Notes: generated from the sequence alone by a model not told the origin. A stretch of DNA of 64,000 nt from Thiomicrorhabdus chilensis DSM 12352 (GCF_000483485.1 NZ_KI519609.1:959460-1023459), one strand, 5' to 3'. Shown: positions 54,696 to 63,953, counted from the stretch's first letter. A program made the numbers and translations.

Positions 54696-55514
54696 GTGAT
54701 TCAGTTAGATTTGGAACAACGACAGTCCTCGCGTTTTTCGCGTGAATTTCTGGTCACTGATTACGAAGACCATCGGTTTGCGGAGCCGTTTGAAGGCCAT
54801 GACGTCAATCTGACGGGGTTGAGTTTTTGGGTGCAGCAACCCGACCTGTTTTTTCCCCAGCAGTTGTTAAGCCTGCGCATCAAGAATATCCATACCGATG
54901 AAACCTACTGCTTGGAAGGGGTTGAAATCGTGCATCAACGTGAAGATGGCGGTGAATATCTTTGTGGCTGCCACATCGCACAGGTGACGAGTTCCCAGTT
55001 GCTTGCCCATCATCGTATTGTCATGTCGGATGCCAACAGTGCGTTGATTTCCATGCAGGACAGTCACATTTCCGAATTTAACTTCGTCGAAGACGGTTCG
55101 CCTTTGTCGACTGATCAAGCGGATTATCAGGAAGCCGGCATAGCCTTGAATCTGGCGGTGTCGCAGATGCAGTCGGGCCGCCAACTGGGCGAAGCTTTGT
55201 TGGATGATATGCAGCAATGCTTGAGCAATTTGCAGGGCGAGTCTCTGAAAAGCGAGCTGGGCCGTCAATTTGAGCGTTTTTCCGAAGCCTATCAAGAGAT
55301 GACGGAAACCACGGTGGCATTGGGCATGTTGGCGAAATTATTGGCGCATACGCCGGATCAGTCACAAGACCGTCAGGCCTGGAAAACCATGATTGCCGAT
55401 TTTGAGAACCGCTTCTTAACGGAACAGCAGCAGATCGCTTATGATTTCATGCATCAGGGCATGAATGCCGAAGAAGCGCTAAAGGTTGCAGAACGTTATC
55501 TAAAAGAAGGATAG
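54696..55514 (+). CDS. PilZ-domain protein
   Basis: This 272-residue protein has an N-terminal PilZ-like domain: QRQSSRFSREFLVTDYED, the loop EGHDVNLTGLSFWV, and GGEYLCGCHIAQV. The R-x-x-x-R arm fits c-di-GMP binding, although the D/N-x-S-x-x-G box is changed to D-V-N-L-T-G-L-S. The C-terminal half is helical. The start is GTG 54696, with AAGGGGA 5 nt upstream. A GGDEF protein elsewhere in the window could supply c-di-GMP. A repeat at 55374 encodes RQAWK. Confidence 0.75.
   Translation: MIQLDLEQRQSSRFSREFLVTDYEDHRFAEPFEGHDVNLTGLSFWVQQPDLFFPQQLLSLRIKNIHTDETYCLEGVEIVHQREDGGEYLCGCHIAQVTSSQLLAHHRIVMSDANSALISMQDSHISEFNFVEDGSPLSTDQADYQEAGIALNLAVSQMQSGRQLGEALLDDMQQCLSNLQGESLKSELGRQFERFSEAYQEMTETTVALGMLAKLLAHTPDQSQDRQAWKTMIADFENRFLTEQQQIAYDFMHQGMNAEEALKVAERYLKEG
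55374..55381 (+). repeat. CAGGCCTG dispersed repeat copy, in PilZ gene
   Basis: CGTCAGGCCTGGAAAACC. Only the core and the following G are conserved. Confidence 0.6.
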
Positions 55515-55534
55515 CACACTCAGATTTTGCTTTT

Positions 55535-55554
55535 ACAGAATCGGCAGGCGCCTG
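55535..55554 (+). repeat. Variant repeat CAGGCGCCTG
   Basis: ACAGAATCGGCAGGC is shared with the ftsK and rarA copies. The palindromic core is then extended by two bases to CAGGCGCCTG. It lies in the gap between the PilZ and hydrolase genes. Confidence 0.6.
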
Positions 55555-55620
55555 TCTGTTAAGTTTCAAGTGCTTCGGCGATTGTATTTCAAACCGCATT
55601 TCAGGGCAGACAGTGATTTT

Positions 55621-56289
55621 CTACAAGTGTTTGATAAACCAAGCTTTTGCGGCTAAGGCGGCCGTCTCTAGTGTGCCTGCTTCCTCAAACAGATGGGTCG
55701 CCCCTTCAACCACCTGCAATTCACAATCGGTCGCTTGCATTGCATTTTGGGCAAGTTGATTCAACTCCAAGACCTCCCGGTCAAGTCCTCCAACAATCAG
55801 CAATGTCGGTGCCAGAACCTCCGGAAGAGAGGCCATCGCCAAATCGGGACGACCGCCCCGTGACACCACGCATTCAATTTCGTTTGGTCGGGATTTGGCG
55901 GTATTCAGTGCAGCGGCGGCTCCGGTACTGGCGCCAAACAAGCCGATTGAGAGTTTGCTCAGTTCCGAGTGTTCACTCAACCAGTCAACAGTGGCAATGG
56001 TTCTTTGGGTAAGTAAGTCAATGTCAAAGCGGTATTCACGGGTAAACTCGTCCACCCGGTTTTCTTCTGCAGTCAGCAAGTCAAACAGCAGGGTTGCCAA
56101 GCCTGCGGAATTCAGCAATTGGGCAACATATTGGTTTCGCGGGCTGAATCGGCTGCTCCCGCTGCCGTGCACAAATACCACTAGACCGGTTGCGTTTTGC
56201 GGCCATGTCAACACACCGTCGAGTACGACATTGCCTGCATTCACAGAGAGGTTTTGAGGGGTTCCGTTTTGAAGCCGATAGGCATTCAT
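55621..56289 (-). CDS. Alpha/beta hydrolase (dienelactone hydrolase-like)
   Basis: This 222-residue alpha/beta hydrolase has oxyanion region FVHGSGSSRFSPRN, nucleophile elbow GLFGASTGAAAAL (Ser), the acidic segment IVGGLDREVLEL and the C-terminal catalytic His in EGATHLFEEAG. The substrate is unknown. It overlaps the upstream phosphoribosyltransferase gene by 4 bp; elsewhere these two domains are found fused in one protein, so they probably work together. Confidence 0.87.
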   Translation of the reverse strand: MNAYRLQNGTPQNLSVNAGNVVLDGVLTWPQNATGLVVFVHGSGSSRFSPRNQYVAQLLNSAGLATLLFDLLTAEENRVDEFTREYRFDIDLLTQRTIATVDWLSEHSELSKLSIGLFGASTGAAAALNTAKSRPNEIECVVSRGGRPDLAMASLPEVLAPTLLIVGGLDREVLELNQLAQNAMQATDCELQVVEGATHLFEEAGTLETAALAAKAWFIKHL

Positions 56290-56942
56290 GCTGCACTCCA
56301 TGCTAAATTGAGCAGTTGCGTGACTTCCTCGTCACTGACTTGTGAAAAAGATTGATACCATTGACCAATGGATGAGAATTGGTGTGGCTGAATGGGGCAG
56401 ACAACTTCGTCTACACTGTCACGTAACGCATCAATGGTTTCAGGTGGGGCTACCGGAACCGCGACAACGATTTTTTGGGGGGATTGCAGGCGTACCGCAT
56501 CAATCGCGGCGTGCATGGTTGCTCCTGTGGCCAAGCCATCGTCGACAATGACGACTATCTGGTCAGTCAGATTTGGCACAGGCTTTTGTCCTCGGTAGGC
56601 GTGTTGACGGCGATGCAGTTCGGCACGCTCCTTGGCTTCGACTTCCTCGACTTGCGTCTGGGTGATCGCATAGGCTTGAATAACCTGAGGATTGAGCACT
56701 TTGATGTCTCCACTGGCAATCGCTCCCATGGCCAATTCCGGGAAACTCGGCGTCCCTAATTTTCGAACCAGGAGAAGATCTAAGTTCACTTTTAAAGCGC
56801 GGGCTATTTCAAAAGCGACGGGGACGCCACCACGTGGCAACGCAAGTACAATGACATCCTTGCGGTTGCGGTAGTGCAGCAGCTGTTCTGCTAAAGCTTT
56901 GCCAGCGGTTTCTCGATTTTCGATTGGAACTTGCATTGCCAT
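56286..56942 (-). CDS. Phosphoribosyltransferase-family protein
   Basis: This 218-residue type I PRTase-fold protein has ALPRGGVPVAFEIARAL and the PRPP loop VVIVDDGLATGATMHAA. The substrate is unknown; the family occurs with or fused to dienelactone-type hydrolases. ATG 56942 has AAGGTGG upstream; the frame from 56975 adds 11 unlikely residues. It is coupled to the downstream hydrolase. Confidence 0.87.
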   Translation of the reverse strand: MAMQVPIENRETAGKALAEQLLHYRNRKDVIVLALPRGGVPVAFEIARALKVNLDLLLVRKLGTPSFPELAMGAIASGDIKVLNPQVIQAYAITQTQVEEVEAKERAELHRRQHAYRGQKPVPNLTDQIVVIVDDGLATGATMHAAIDAVRLQSPQKIVVAVPVAPPETIDALRDSVDEVVCPIQPHQFSSIGQWYQSFSQVSDEEVTQLLNLAWSAA

Positions 56943-57115
56943 AGCGTGACCACCTTTGTTAAATCTAAAATACACAGTTCAAGCTTAAAAATGACCACTA
57001 GAATTGTCAATCCAGGCGGTCACCATGTTTGCGCTTTTTGATGAAATGTTGTTTTAAATCAATATTTAATGCGTCTAGATGTTGGACGGGTTGATGATTG
57101 CAAGACGATGCAAGC

Positions 57116-58321
57116 TCACTCATGCCTCAAAGCCACAATCGGGTCAAGCCTTGCGGCTTTGCGAGCAGGGAAATAGCCAAATATCACTCCAATCAGAGCA
57201 GAGAACGCAAAAGCCAGCAGAATAATAAGAGGGTTAAACACTAACGGAATCGACATGAGAACGGAGAGTCCATAAGACGCGAATATGGCCAATAAAATTC
57301 CAAACAGCCCTCCAAAAGAAGACAATACGATCGATTCCACCAAAAACTGCAACAACACCTCTTTTTCCAAAGCGCCGATTGCCAGTCTAATCCCGATTTC
57401 GCGGGTGCGTTCGGTCACCGAAACGAGCATAATGTTCATGATGCCGATTCCCCCAACCAGCAGGCTGACCGCAGCCACCGCTCCCAGCAACATCGTCAGC
57501 ACTTTGGTGATGTTGCTCAGCATGCTGGCGATCTCTTTCATATCCATAATCGAGAAGTCGTTTTCTTCATTGTCAGATAAATGCCGTCGCTCCCTCATCA
57601 AAGATTCGATTTTAGTTTGGTAGTCGGCTGTATCGAGGCCTTCCTGTATCGCGACCTGAATACGACCGACGTCGGTATTGCCGCTGATGCGACGTTGAAA
57701 GGTTTTTAACGGCATCAGGATTAAGTCATCTTGATCCGATCCGAAGCTGCTTTGTCCCTTTGATTCGAGCACGCCGATAACCTGGCAAGCCATTTTGTTG
57801 AAACGGATTTTGCTGCCAACCGGATTGAGTGTGCCAAACAACTCTTCCTGAATGGTTGTGCCTATGACGCACAGCGCTCTTCCAGCGCGGACTTCTGTCT
57901 CGGTAAAGGTTCTGCCTAATTCCGTATCCCATTCGCGCACGGTAAAGTAGTCCGTTGTGGTTCCGTGTAAGGTGGTCGACCAGTTCTCGTTGCTGTAAAT
58001 GATGGTCGCAGCCGCACTCGACATGGGGGCGACCGCTTTTACGCCACGGATGTCACGTTGAATGGCCAGCGCATCGTCGAGTTTGAAAGCGGCGGCGCTG
58101 CTGCGGACCCCCATGCTCATTCGTTGCCCCGGACGGATGCTGAGTAGATTGGAGCCCAGGCTGGCCACATCTTGGGTCACCTGCAAGGTTGCGCCGCTTC
58201 CCAATGTGACCATAGTAATGACCGAGGCCACGCCGATGACGATGCCCAGCACCGTCAGGAAGGAACGCATCAGGTTACGGCGTATTTCGCGTATGGCGAG
58301 TGTCAGGGCATTCCAGATCAT
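57116..58321 (-). CDS. MacB-type ABC transporter permease
   Basis: This 401-residue permease has an N-terminal helix (FLTVLGIVIGVASVITMVTL), a large periplasmic MacB-type domain (about 45-270) and three C-terminal helices with the FtsX-like stretch SLLVGGIGIMNIMLVSVTERTR. It acts with the ATPase and adaptor encoded upstream, with which it overlaps by 4 bp. The ATPase is separate here, unlike the fused E. coli MacB. Confidence 0.93.
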   Translation of the reverse strand: MIWNALTLAIREIRRNLMRSFLTVLGIVIGVASVITMVTLGSGATLQVTQDVASLGSNLLSIRPGQRMSMGVRSSAAAFKLDDALAIQRDIRGVKAVAPMSSAAATIIYSNENWSTTLHGTTTDYFTVREWDTELGRTFTETEVRAGRALCVIGTTIQEELFGTLNPVGSKIRFNKMACQVIGVLESKGQSSFGSDQDDLILMPLKTFQRRISGNTDVGRIQVAIQEGLDTADYQTKIESLMRERRHLSDNEENDFSIMDMKEIASMLSNITKVLTMLLGAVAAVSLLVGGIGIMNIMLVSVTERTREIGIRLAIGALEKEVLLQFLVESIVLSSFGGLFGILLAIFASYGLSVLMSIPLVFNPLIILLAFAFSALIGVIFGYFPARKAARLDPIVALRHE

Positions 58322-59013
58322 AGGCCGGACTCCTCTTTGGAAACGATTTGCCCGTCCTTAAACAGAATATGGCGGTCCGCGTAGGCGGCCATATCTTCTT
58401 CATGGGTGACCATAATAATGGTGATGCCTTTCTGGTTAAGGTTGGAAAGAATCTCCATGATTTCAAGCGAACGCGCAGTGTCGAGGTTCCCGGTAGGTTC
58501 ATCCGCCAAAAGCACTTTGGGTTGAGTGACAATGGCGCGAGCAATCGCAACACGTTGCTGTTGGCCCCCGGATAGTTCTCCCGGCGTGTGATCGACATAG
58601 TCTTCCAAACCGACGGTTTTCAATGCGTCCATGGCCAATTCGTGGCGTTGTTTGCTCGACATGCCCCGGTAGATCAAAGGCAGTTCCACATTCTCCAGTG
58701 CCGAGGTGCGGTTAAGCAGGTTGAAGCCCTGAAAGACGAATCCGAGGTAGTAACGGCGTAATAGAGCCCGTTGACCGGTTGTCATGCTTTCAACCTGCAT
58801 GCCGTCAAACAGGTAATGGCCGGAAGTAGGCGTGTCCAGACAGCCAAGAATATTGAGTGCGGTTGATTTTCCCGAACCGGAGTGACCCATGATGGCGATA
58901 AATTCGCCTTCCTGAATCTTTAGGTCAATGCCATTGAGCACGGTGGATTGAGCCAGCCCTGTGCCGTAGGTTTTGACGATCTGCCGGAATTCGATCAGAG
59001 GCTGGTTCATCAT
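58318..59013 (-). CDS. ABC transporter ATPase (MacB/LolD-type)
   Basis: This 231-residue ATP-binding subunit has Walker A MGHSGSGKSTALNIL, signature ELSGGQQQRVAIARA and Walker B VLLADEPTGNLD. It powers a mechanotransmission exporter of the MacB class, transporting a peptide, antibiotic or similar from the periplasm; the substrate is unknown. It overlaps both neighbours by 4 bp. Confidence 0.94.
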   Translation of the reverse strand: MMNQPLIEFRQIVKTYGTGLAQSTVLNGIDLKIQEGEFIAIMGHSGSGKSTALNILGCLDTPTSGHYLFDGMQVESMTTGQRALLRRYYLGFVFQGFNLLNRTSALENVELPLIYRGMSSKQRHELAMDALKTVGLEDYVDHTPGELSGGQQQRVAIARAIVTQPKVLLADEPTGNLDTARSLEIMEILSNLNQKGITIIMVTHEEDMAAYADRHILFKDGQIVSKEESGL

Positions 59014-60269
59014 TTCTTCTCGTTAAAAGTATCAATGATGACGGCCTGTCCGAGCTCAAGGCCACTTAAAATTTGGGTATTCACACCGTCGGTCAGTCCC
59101 GTGGTGACCTCAACTATCACTGGCTGGTTGTTTTGCAGAACCCAAACGTGGGGTACATTATGGTTGGCTTTTTTCTTTTTGGCCTGCATCGGTGGTCTAG
59201 GCATGAGCTGATTGAGTACACTGCCGGAGCTTTCGCTGGCATCGACTGGGGGTTCGAAACGCAAGGCAGCCTTTGTCACCAAGAGGCTATCTTTGACTCC
59301 GACGATGGTAATGTCGGCGGTCGACGTCATGCCGGGGCGCAGTCTGCCGTCCGGATTGTCTACAATCAGACGGGCTTGATATGTGACCACGCCGTCAACC
59401 GTTTCCGAAGCCAAATGCACTTTGGTAATGGTGGCGGTAAAGCTTTCGTTGGGATAGGCATCCACGGTAAAGGTTGCCTGCTGACCGGCCTTGACTGATC
59501 CGATGTCGGCTTCATCAATGTCCAGCAAGAGTTCCATCTGGGTCAGGTTTCTTGCCAAAGTGAATAGAACCGGTGCCTGCAAAGAGGCGGCTACGGTTTG
59601 CCCGGGGTCGATTTCACGTGACAGGACCACGCCATCAAAGGGTGAGTGGATGGTGGCTTTGCGCAGTTTATCCTGTTGCAGGGCCAATGTCGCTTTGACC
59701 TGCAAAAGTTGCGCTTGACTGGATTCCAAATCGGCTTCGGCTTTCAGGTAGGCTGATCTGGCGTTGTTCAGTTCCTCTTCGGAAACGAACCGGCTGGGCA
59801 GGAGCTTCTCTTTGCGCTCAAAGGTGGTTTTGGCTTCGGATAGCGCGATTTCAGTTTGTTTAACCTGTGCTTTGGAAACTTCGACATTCGCTTTCGCCTG
59901 TGCCACCTGCGCTTCCAGTGTGGTGGTGTCCAGTTTAAGCAGAACCTGTCCCATTTTGACCAGATCATTTTCCTCGACAAATACTTGCTTGACCGTTCCG
60001 GACGTCTCCGAGCTCATTTCGACACTATCCAGTGGTTGCAAGGTTCCGGTTGCCGTGACTTTCACTGTCAGGTCGCCTTTAAAGGTTTTCTCCGTTTGGT
60101 AGTTGAATTCCCCATTATGGCTGGACGGGCCTTGCAGGAAATACCAAAGCGAGCCGCCAAGAAGTGAAAGAATGACTAGAGGAATCCCCCAGCGACGGAT
60201 TGAAGATTTCTTGGGCTGAGCATTAAGTATTTGAGTTTTAAGGTCTTGATCATTGGACGAAACGGGCAT
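59010..60269 (-). CDS. MacA-type periplasmic adaptor
   Basis: This 419-residue membrane-fusion protein has an N-terminal helix (WGIPLVILSLLGGSLWYFL), lipoyl halves (TLQPLDSVEMSSETSGTVKQ, FDGVVLSREIDPGQTVAAS), a coiled-coil hairpin and a beta-barrel/membrane-proximal end. It bridges the MacB-type permease to a TolC channel; the nearest TolC-like gene is at 52392. ATG 60269 with AAGGATTG upstream is preferred over ATG 60311. It is the first gene of the exporter operon. Confidence 0.92.
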   Translation of the reverse strand: MPVSSNDQDLKTQILNAQPKKSSIRRWGIPLVILSLLGGSLWYFLQGPSSHNGEFNYQTEKTFKGDLTVKVTATGTLQPLDSVEMSSETSGTVKQVFVEENDLVKMGQVLLKLDTTTLEAQVAQAKANVEVSKAQVKQTEIALSEAKTTFERKEKLLPSRFVSEEELNNARSAYLKAEADLESSQAQLLQVKATLALQQDKLRKATIHSPFDGVVLSREIDPGQTVAASLQAPVLFTLARNLTQMELLLDIDEADIGSVKAGQQATFTVDAYPNESFTATITKVHLASETVDGVVTYQARLIVDNPDGRLRPGMTSTADITIVGVKDSLLVTKAALRFEPPVDASESSGSVLNQLMPRPPMQAKKKKANHNVPHVWVLQNNQPVIVEVTTGLTDGVNTQILSGLELGQAVIIDTFNEKK

Positions 60270-60397
60270 TTTATCAATCCTTGCGATGATAAATTTACGA
60301 AGATTCATCATATCACGCAGAGAAAAAACCAGTCTAGATTAAGTGTAATCAATATTACCTTTATTGATTCAAATCAAAAAGAAAAGATAAAAATGAG

Positions 60398-60405
60398 CAG
60401 GCCTG
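60398..60405 (+). repeat. CAGGCCTG dispersed repeat copy, upstream of the macA-like gene
   Basis: AAAATGAGCAGGCCTGTCCA, in the intergenic region between the exporter operon and the GTPase gene. Confidence 0.85.
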
Positions 60406-60454
60406 TCCAAAAAAATGAGAGGTAAAGTCTCGAGAACAGAGCGATTAAACAACT

Positions 60455-61396
60455 TTAAGCATTGCGTTTACGGCGTGCGCGACGCGCTTTCTTATCGGCT
60501 TCGCGTGCTTTTTTCTTGTCTTCTTTTTGCTGGCGCAAAAGTTCGACCTGTTTGAGTTCCTGTTGCATCATTTCCGGCGTTTCCAAGGTGATGCCGCCGA
60601 GTTTATGGTCGCGGTACTCCATAATCAAAATCCGTGAAATCTTGTCCAGATCGACCTGGCCGCCGGAACGCAAACATCCTCGCTTGCGGCCGATGGCTTC
60701 CAGAAACTCGATGTCGCTATGCGGCAGCTCGTCCAATTCAAAGCGGGCTTTGAGTGGTTCCGGATAGGCTTGCATCAGGTATTCCGCCGCGTAAGAGGCG
60801 ATGTCAGGCAGTTCAAAAGCGGTCTCTTTGATGCCGCCGGTGATGGCCAAGCGGTAACCGCTGTTTTCGTTTTCGATGTTGGGCCATAGCATGCCCGGGG
60901 TGTCGATCAGGGTAATGTTGTCTTCCAGCTTGATGCGTTGCTGGTTTTTAGTCACCGCCGGTTCGTTACCGGTTTTGGCGATGGTGCGTCCGGTAATGCT
61001 GTTGATCAAGGTGGATTTGCCGACATTGGGAATGCCGATAATCAAGGCGTGAATGGTTTTTACCGTATCGGCTTTTTCAGGCGCCATCTGTTTGATGAGT
61101 TTGAGAACCTGCTCGCGTTTGTCGGATTGTTGGGCATTAAACGCCAGAGTCTGCACGCTCTGTTCCCGTTCCCAAAATTCCTGCCAGACCTGTGTTTTTT
61201 CAGGATCGGCAAGATCCGTCTTGTTAAGGATTTTGATGGTTGGTTTGTCTTTGCGAATCTCTTCAATCAGCGGGTTTTGACTGCTGAAAGGTATGCGGGC
61301 ATCCAGTACTTCGATAAATACATCAACCTGGTTGAAGATTTCGCGTACTTCTTTTTGGGCTTTGTGCATGTGCCCCGGATACCATTGAATTCCCAT
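60455..61396 (-). CDS. YlqF/RbgA-family ribosome assembly GTPase
   Basis: This 313-residue circularly permuted GTPase has the order G4 (ILNKTDLAD), G1 (GIPNVGKSTLINSI) and G3 (DTPGMLWP), plus the N-terminal signature IQWYPGHMHKAQKEV. It assists late 50S assembly. The C-terminal tail is very basic (KKAREADKKARRARRKRNA). It is a single gene, divergent from the 61658 gene. Confidence 0.93.
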   Translation of the reverse strand: MGIQWYPGHMHKAQKEVREIFNQVDVFIEVLDARIPFSSQNPLIEEIRKDKPTIKILNKTDLADPEKTQVWQEFWEREQSVQTLAFNAQQSDKREQVLKLIKQMAPEKADTVKTIHALIIGIPNVGKSTLINSITGRTIAKTGNEPAVTKNQQRIKLEDNITLIDTPGMLWPNIENENSGYRLAITGGIKETAFELPDIASYAAEYLMQAYPEPLKARFELDELPHSDIEFLEAIGRKRGCLRSGGQVDLDKISRILIMEYRDHKLGGITLETPEMMQQELKQVELLRQQKEDKKKAREADKKARRARRKRNA

Positions 61397-61657
61397 TGTA
61401 TTTCCCTGATTTTTGGATAGAAGAATTATAGCGCTTCTGAAGGGTTTTATGTTTTTAAATGGTTTTCGATGCTGCCGTTAAATAGCTTAAATGGAGGGGG
61501 ACTTGAAAGGTTGTGATACCTTATGTATAGGTTTTGATTAATGTGTGTATTCAAATGTTTTATTTCCTAGTAATTTACTTGGTCTTTATACTGTAATTCA
61601 TAAACAAGGTCTTTAGCACCGTTTTCGTTTTATTACGTTTGATCAGGGAGAAGGCCA

Positions 61658-61978
61658 ATGGCAACGGTATCGAGTTTACAGCCTAAGATGACCAGTGGAT
61701 TGGAATCCGTAGAGTCCGTTTTGCACACAGTTCCATCCGATTCGGGAAAGGTGGTGGAGTTTCATTCCAGAGAGTTGGATATGATGCCCGGCGATTGGGC
61801 GGAATCCGGAAATCCAACGCCCTATGAATTAAGGGTGACCCTGCAAACTTGCAAGCGTCTATGGAAGCTCAATCAGGAGGCTTTGCAGCATCCCGATTGT
61901 GATCATCAAATAACACAGCAAAACATTAAAGTCTTGGAAAGGATGTATATCGTTTTGATGGATTATCTGGTGGAGTGA
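61658..61978 (+). CDS. 106-residue protein of unknown function
   Basis: This is a soluble acidic protein with a disordered N-terminal 45 residues and a helical C-terminal part (YELRVTLQTCKRLWKLNQEAL, NIKVLERMYIVLMDYLVE). I do not recognise the family. GGGAGAAGG before the ATG is a strong ribosome binding site, which supports a real gene. The 261-nt AT-rich gap upstream (61397-61657) probably holds its promoter; I could not assign one firmly. Confidence 0.6.
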   Translation: MATVSSLQPKMTSGLESVESVLHTVPSDSGKVVEFHSRELDMMPGDWAESGNPTPYELRVTLQTCKRLWKLNQEALQHPDCDHQITQQNIKVLERMYIVLMDYLVE

Positions 61979-61999
61979 GTTCAGTTGTAAGGTTTTCCA

Positions 62000-62019
62000 G
62001 CCCTGCTGTCCGGCAGGGC
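62000..62019. terminator. Hairpin between convergent genes
   Basis: GCCCTGC/GCAGGGC arms with a 6-nt loop, midway between the stops of the 61658 gene and mtfA. No T tract on either side. Confidence 0.45.
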
Positions 62020-62034
62020 GCAACCCGATCCAGT

Positions 62035-62823
62035 TTATTCTGTCAGCCGCCTTAGCGGGTTTTGGCGGTAGAAAAGGCTTAAGGCTTGGTAAACCTCAGG
62101 AAACTTCTTGAATAGTTGATTCGGCGCCCTGAAGAAGTATTCGCTGCACACCGCAAAGAACTCTGCCGCAGAAGTTGCCGCATAGGGATCTATGTCGGGG
62201 CGCAAGCCATGCTCGGTCTGAAATTGCAGGTGTGAAAAGGCTGAATTGAAAGCCTCTGTCCACTCTTTTCGAATCATGCCGGAATGCAGTGGAGGCAGGC
62301 CGTTGGCCACACCGTTAAGCATGTCCAATTTGTGGGCAAATTCGTGTATCACCACATTGTGTCCTCTTTTCGGTTCAACCAGGTTGGCCTTGACCTGCTC
62401 CCATGAAACAATCACCGGCCCGGTTGACCAGGCCTCCCCGCCCAAAAGTTGTTCCTGCTCAGACACCAGACCGATGGCGTCGGTCACTCTACGTTTGACC
62501 TTGAATGTCGCAGGATACAGTATGATATCGTGCCAGCCGTCGTAATAATCCAGACCTAATTTAAGAATCGGTAAACAGGCTTGTGCGGCCACGGCCACCT
62601 TCATTTCCTCGGTCACCTGCAATTGTTGGGCACCGATGAAATTTTTGTTTTGCAAAAACAGCACGCTGAGTTCGCGCAAATGGGCTTTTTCCACTGAATT
62701 CAAGCCCTTGAAAATCCGCGCTTGATGCATCAGCGAATGCCAAATACCACGGGGGATGGGGTGCTGAATCAGGGTGCTACGGATCAGCAGACGCTTCAGC
62801 CATTTGAACGGATTGATAGTCAC
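62035..62823 (-). CDS. mtfA: MtfA-like zinc peptidase (M90 family)
   Basis: This 262-residue cytoplasmic metallopeptidase has the zinc motif HEFAHKLD with the following MLNGVANGLPPL, and a second conserved block PYAATSAAEFFAVCSEYFF holding the third ligand. In E. coli MtfA binds the glucose regulator Mlc and has aminopeptidase activity. Length and motifs fit well. It is a single gene. Confidence 0.92.
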   Translation of the reverse strand: MTINPFKWLKRLLIRSTLIQHPIPRGIWHSLMHQARIFKGLNSVEKAHLRELSVLFLQNKNFIGAQQLQVTEEMKVAVAAQACLPILKLGLDYYDGWHDIILYPATFKVKRRVTDAIGLVSEQEQLLGGEAWSTGPVIVSWEQVKANLVEPKRGHNVVIHEFAHKLDMLNGVANGLPPLHSGMIRKEWTEAFNSAFSHLQFQTEHGLRPDIDPYAATSAAEFFAVCSEYFFRAPNQLFKKFPEVYQALSLFYRQNPLRRLTE

Positions 62824-63014
62824 TTTGTAAACTTCATTTAAAATTGATCGGTGGTCTCAAGCGTAGCATAATTTCAATTGTTCGTTCAGTCCGGCTTAGG
62901 CCGGCATCAACCCAGATTTTTAATTGCGTTTCAGGCTGCGGGTATGCTGAGGTTGATTGTGGGACTGAAAAGCCTGATGATAACCAGTCATCAAACGTGA
63001 TAAGGAAAGACGTC

Positions 63015-63902
63015 ATGGCTTCAGGGATTTTTGTCATCCTGGATGATATTGCGACCTTATTCGACGATGCCGCCACCATGTCGAAAGTCGCGGTCAAGAA
63101 AACCGCCGGAGTATTGGGAGATGATCTAGCGGTCGGGGCCGAAAGGGCGTCCGGCTTCAAAGCTTCCAGAGAGCTCCCCGTTTTGTGGGCGATTACTCAG
63201 GGGTCATTTAAGAACAAGCTGATCATTTTGCCGATTGCGTTTTTATTGAGCGCTTTTGCACCTTGGTTGATAAAGCCGATATTACTGTTGGGGGGCGTCT
63301 ACTTGAGTTTTGAAGGGGCGCACAAGGTGTATGAGTTTCTGTTTCATCCAAGCAAGTCAAGACCCGTTGCCGAAACCGTTCACAGCAAAACCGAGATTCT
63401 TGAACAAGAAAGCGACAAGATAAAATCCGCGATTTTCATGGACTTCATTTTGTCCATTGAGATTGTGATTTTGGCGCTCAGTTCGGTCTCCGAGCAGACG
63501 CTGCCGATTCAGATTGTCGCCGTGACTTTTGTGGCTCTGCTGGCTACCGTTGGGGTTTACGGAATCGTCGCTTTGTTGGTGCGAATGGACGATGTCGGCC
63601 TAGGACTTTTGCAATTTTCCGAAAAACATCAAGGTTTCAAACGCTTGCTTGCCGAGCAAACCGGTCGTGGATTGATTCTATCCTTGCCCAAAATCATCCG
63701 TCTGCTTTCGGTGGTCGGTACCCTGGCGATGTTGCTGGTAGGCGGGGGAATTTTTGTCCACAATCTTGAAGCGGTGCATCATGCCATTGAGTTCATGCCA
63801 ATACTGCTTGCCGAATTGTTGATCGGCTTGATTGTGGGCCTGGTTGCATTAGGTGTCGAGAGACTGCTTCATCGCTTTTTGAGAAGAAGTGGTAAGGTTT
63901 AG
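63015..63902 (+). CDS. DUF808 inner membrane protein (YedI-like)
   Basis: This 295-residue membrane protein has the family N-terminus FVILDDIATLFDDAATMSKVAVKKTAGVLGDDLAV, read in two parts, and several helices (about 70-105, 155-205, 235-290). Its function is unknown; it is described as DUF808. The frame opens at 62844, but ATG 63015 with AAGGAAAG upstream is the clear start. Confidence 0.93.
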   Translation: MASGIFVILDDIATLFDDAATMSKVAVKKTAGVLGDDLAVGAERASGFKASRELPVLWAITQGSFKNKLIILPIAFLLSAFAPWLIKPILLLGGVYLSFEGAHKVYEFLFHPSKSRPVAETVHSKTEILEQESDKIKSAIFMDFILSIEIVILALSSVSEQTLPIQIVAVTFVALLATVGVYGIVALLVRMDDVGLGLLQFSEKHQGFKRLLAEQTGRGLILSLPKIIRLLSVVGTLAMLLVGGGIFVHNLEAVHHAIEFMPILLAELLIGLIVGLVALGVERLLHRFLRRSGKV

Positions 63903-63908
63903 GCATTA

Positions 63909-63953
63909 GCCCAATAAAAAAAGCGGCCGTAAAAGCCGCTTTTTTTATTGGGC
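63909..63953. terminator. Bidirectional terminator after DUF808 gene
   Basis: Perfect 19-bp arms (GCCCAATAAAAAAAGCGGC at 63909-63927, and 63935-63953) with a 7-nt loop and internal A/T tracts. It serves both this gene and the minus-strand gene entering at the window end. Confidence 0.9.
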
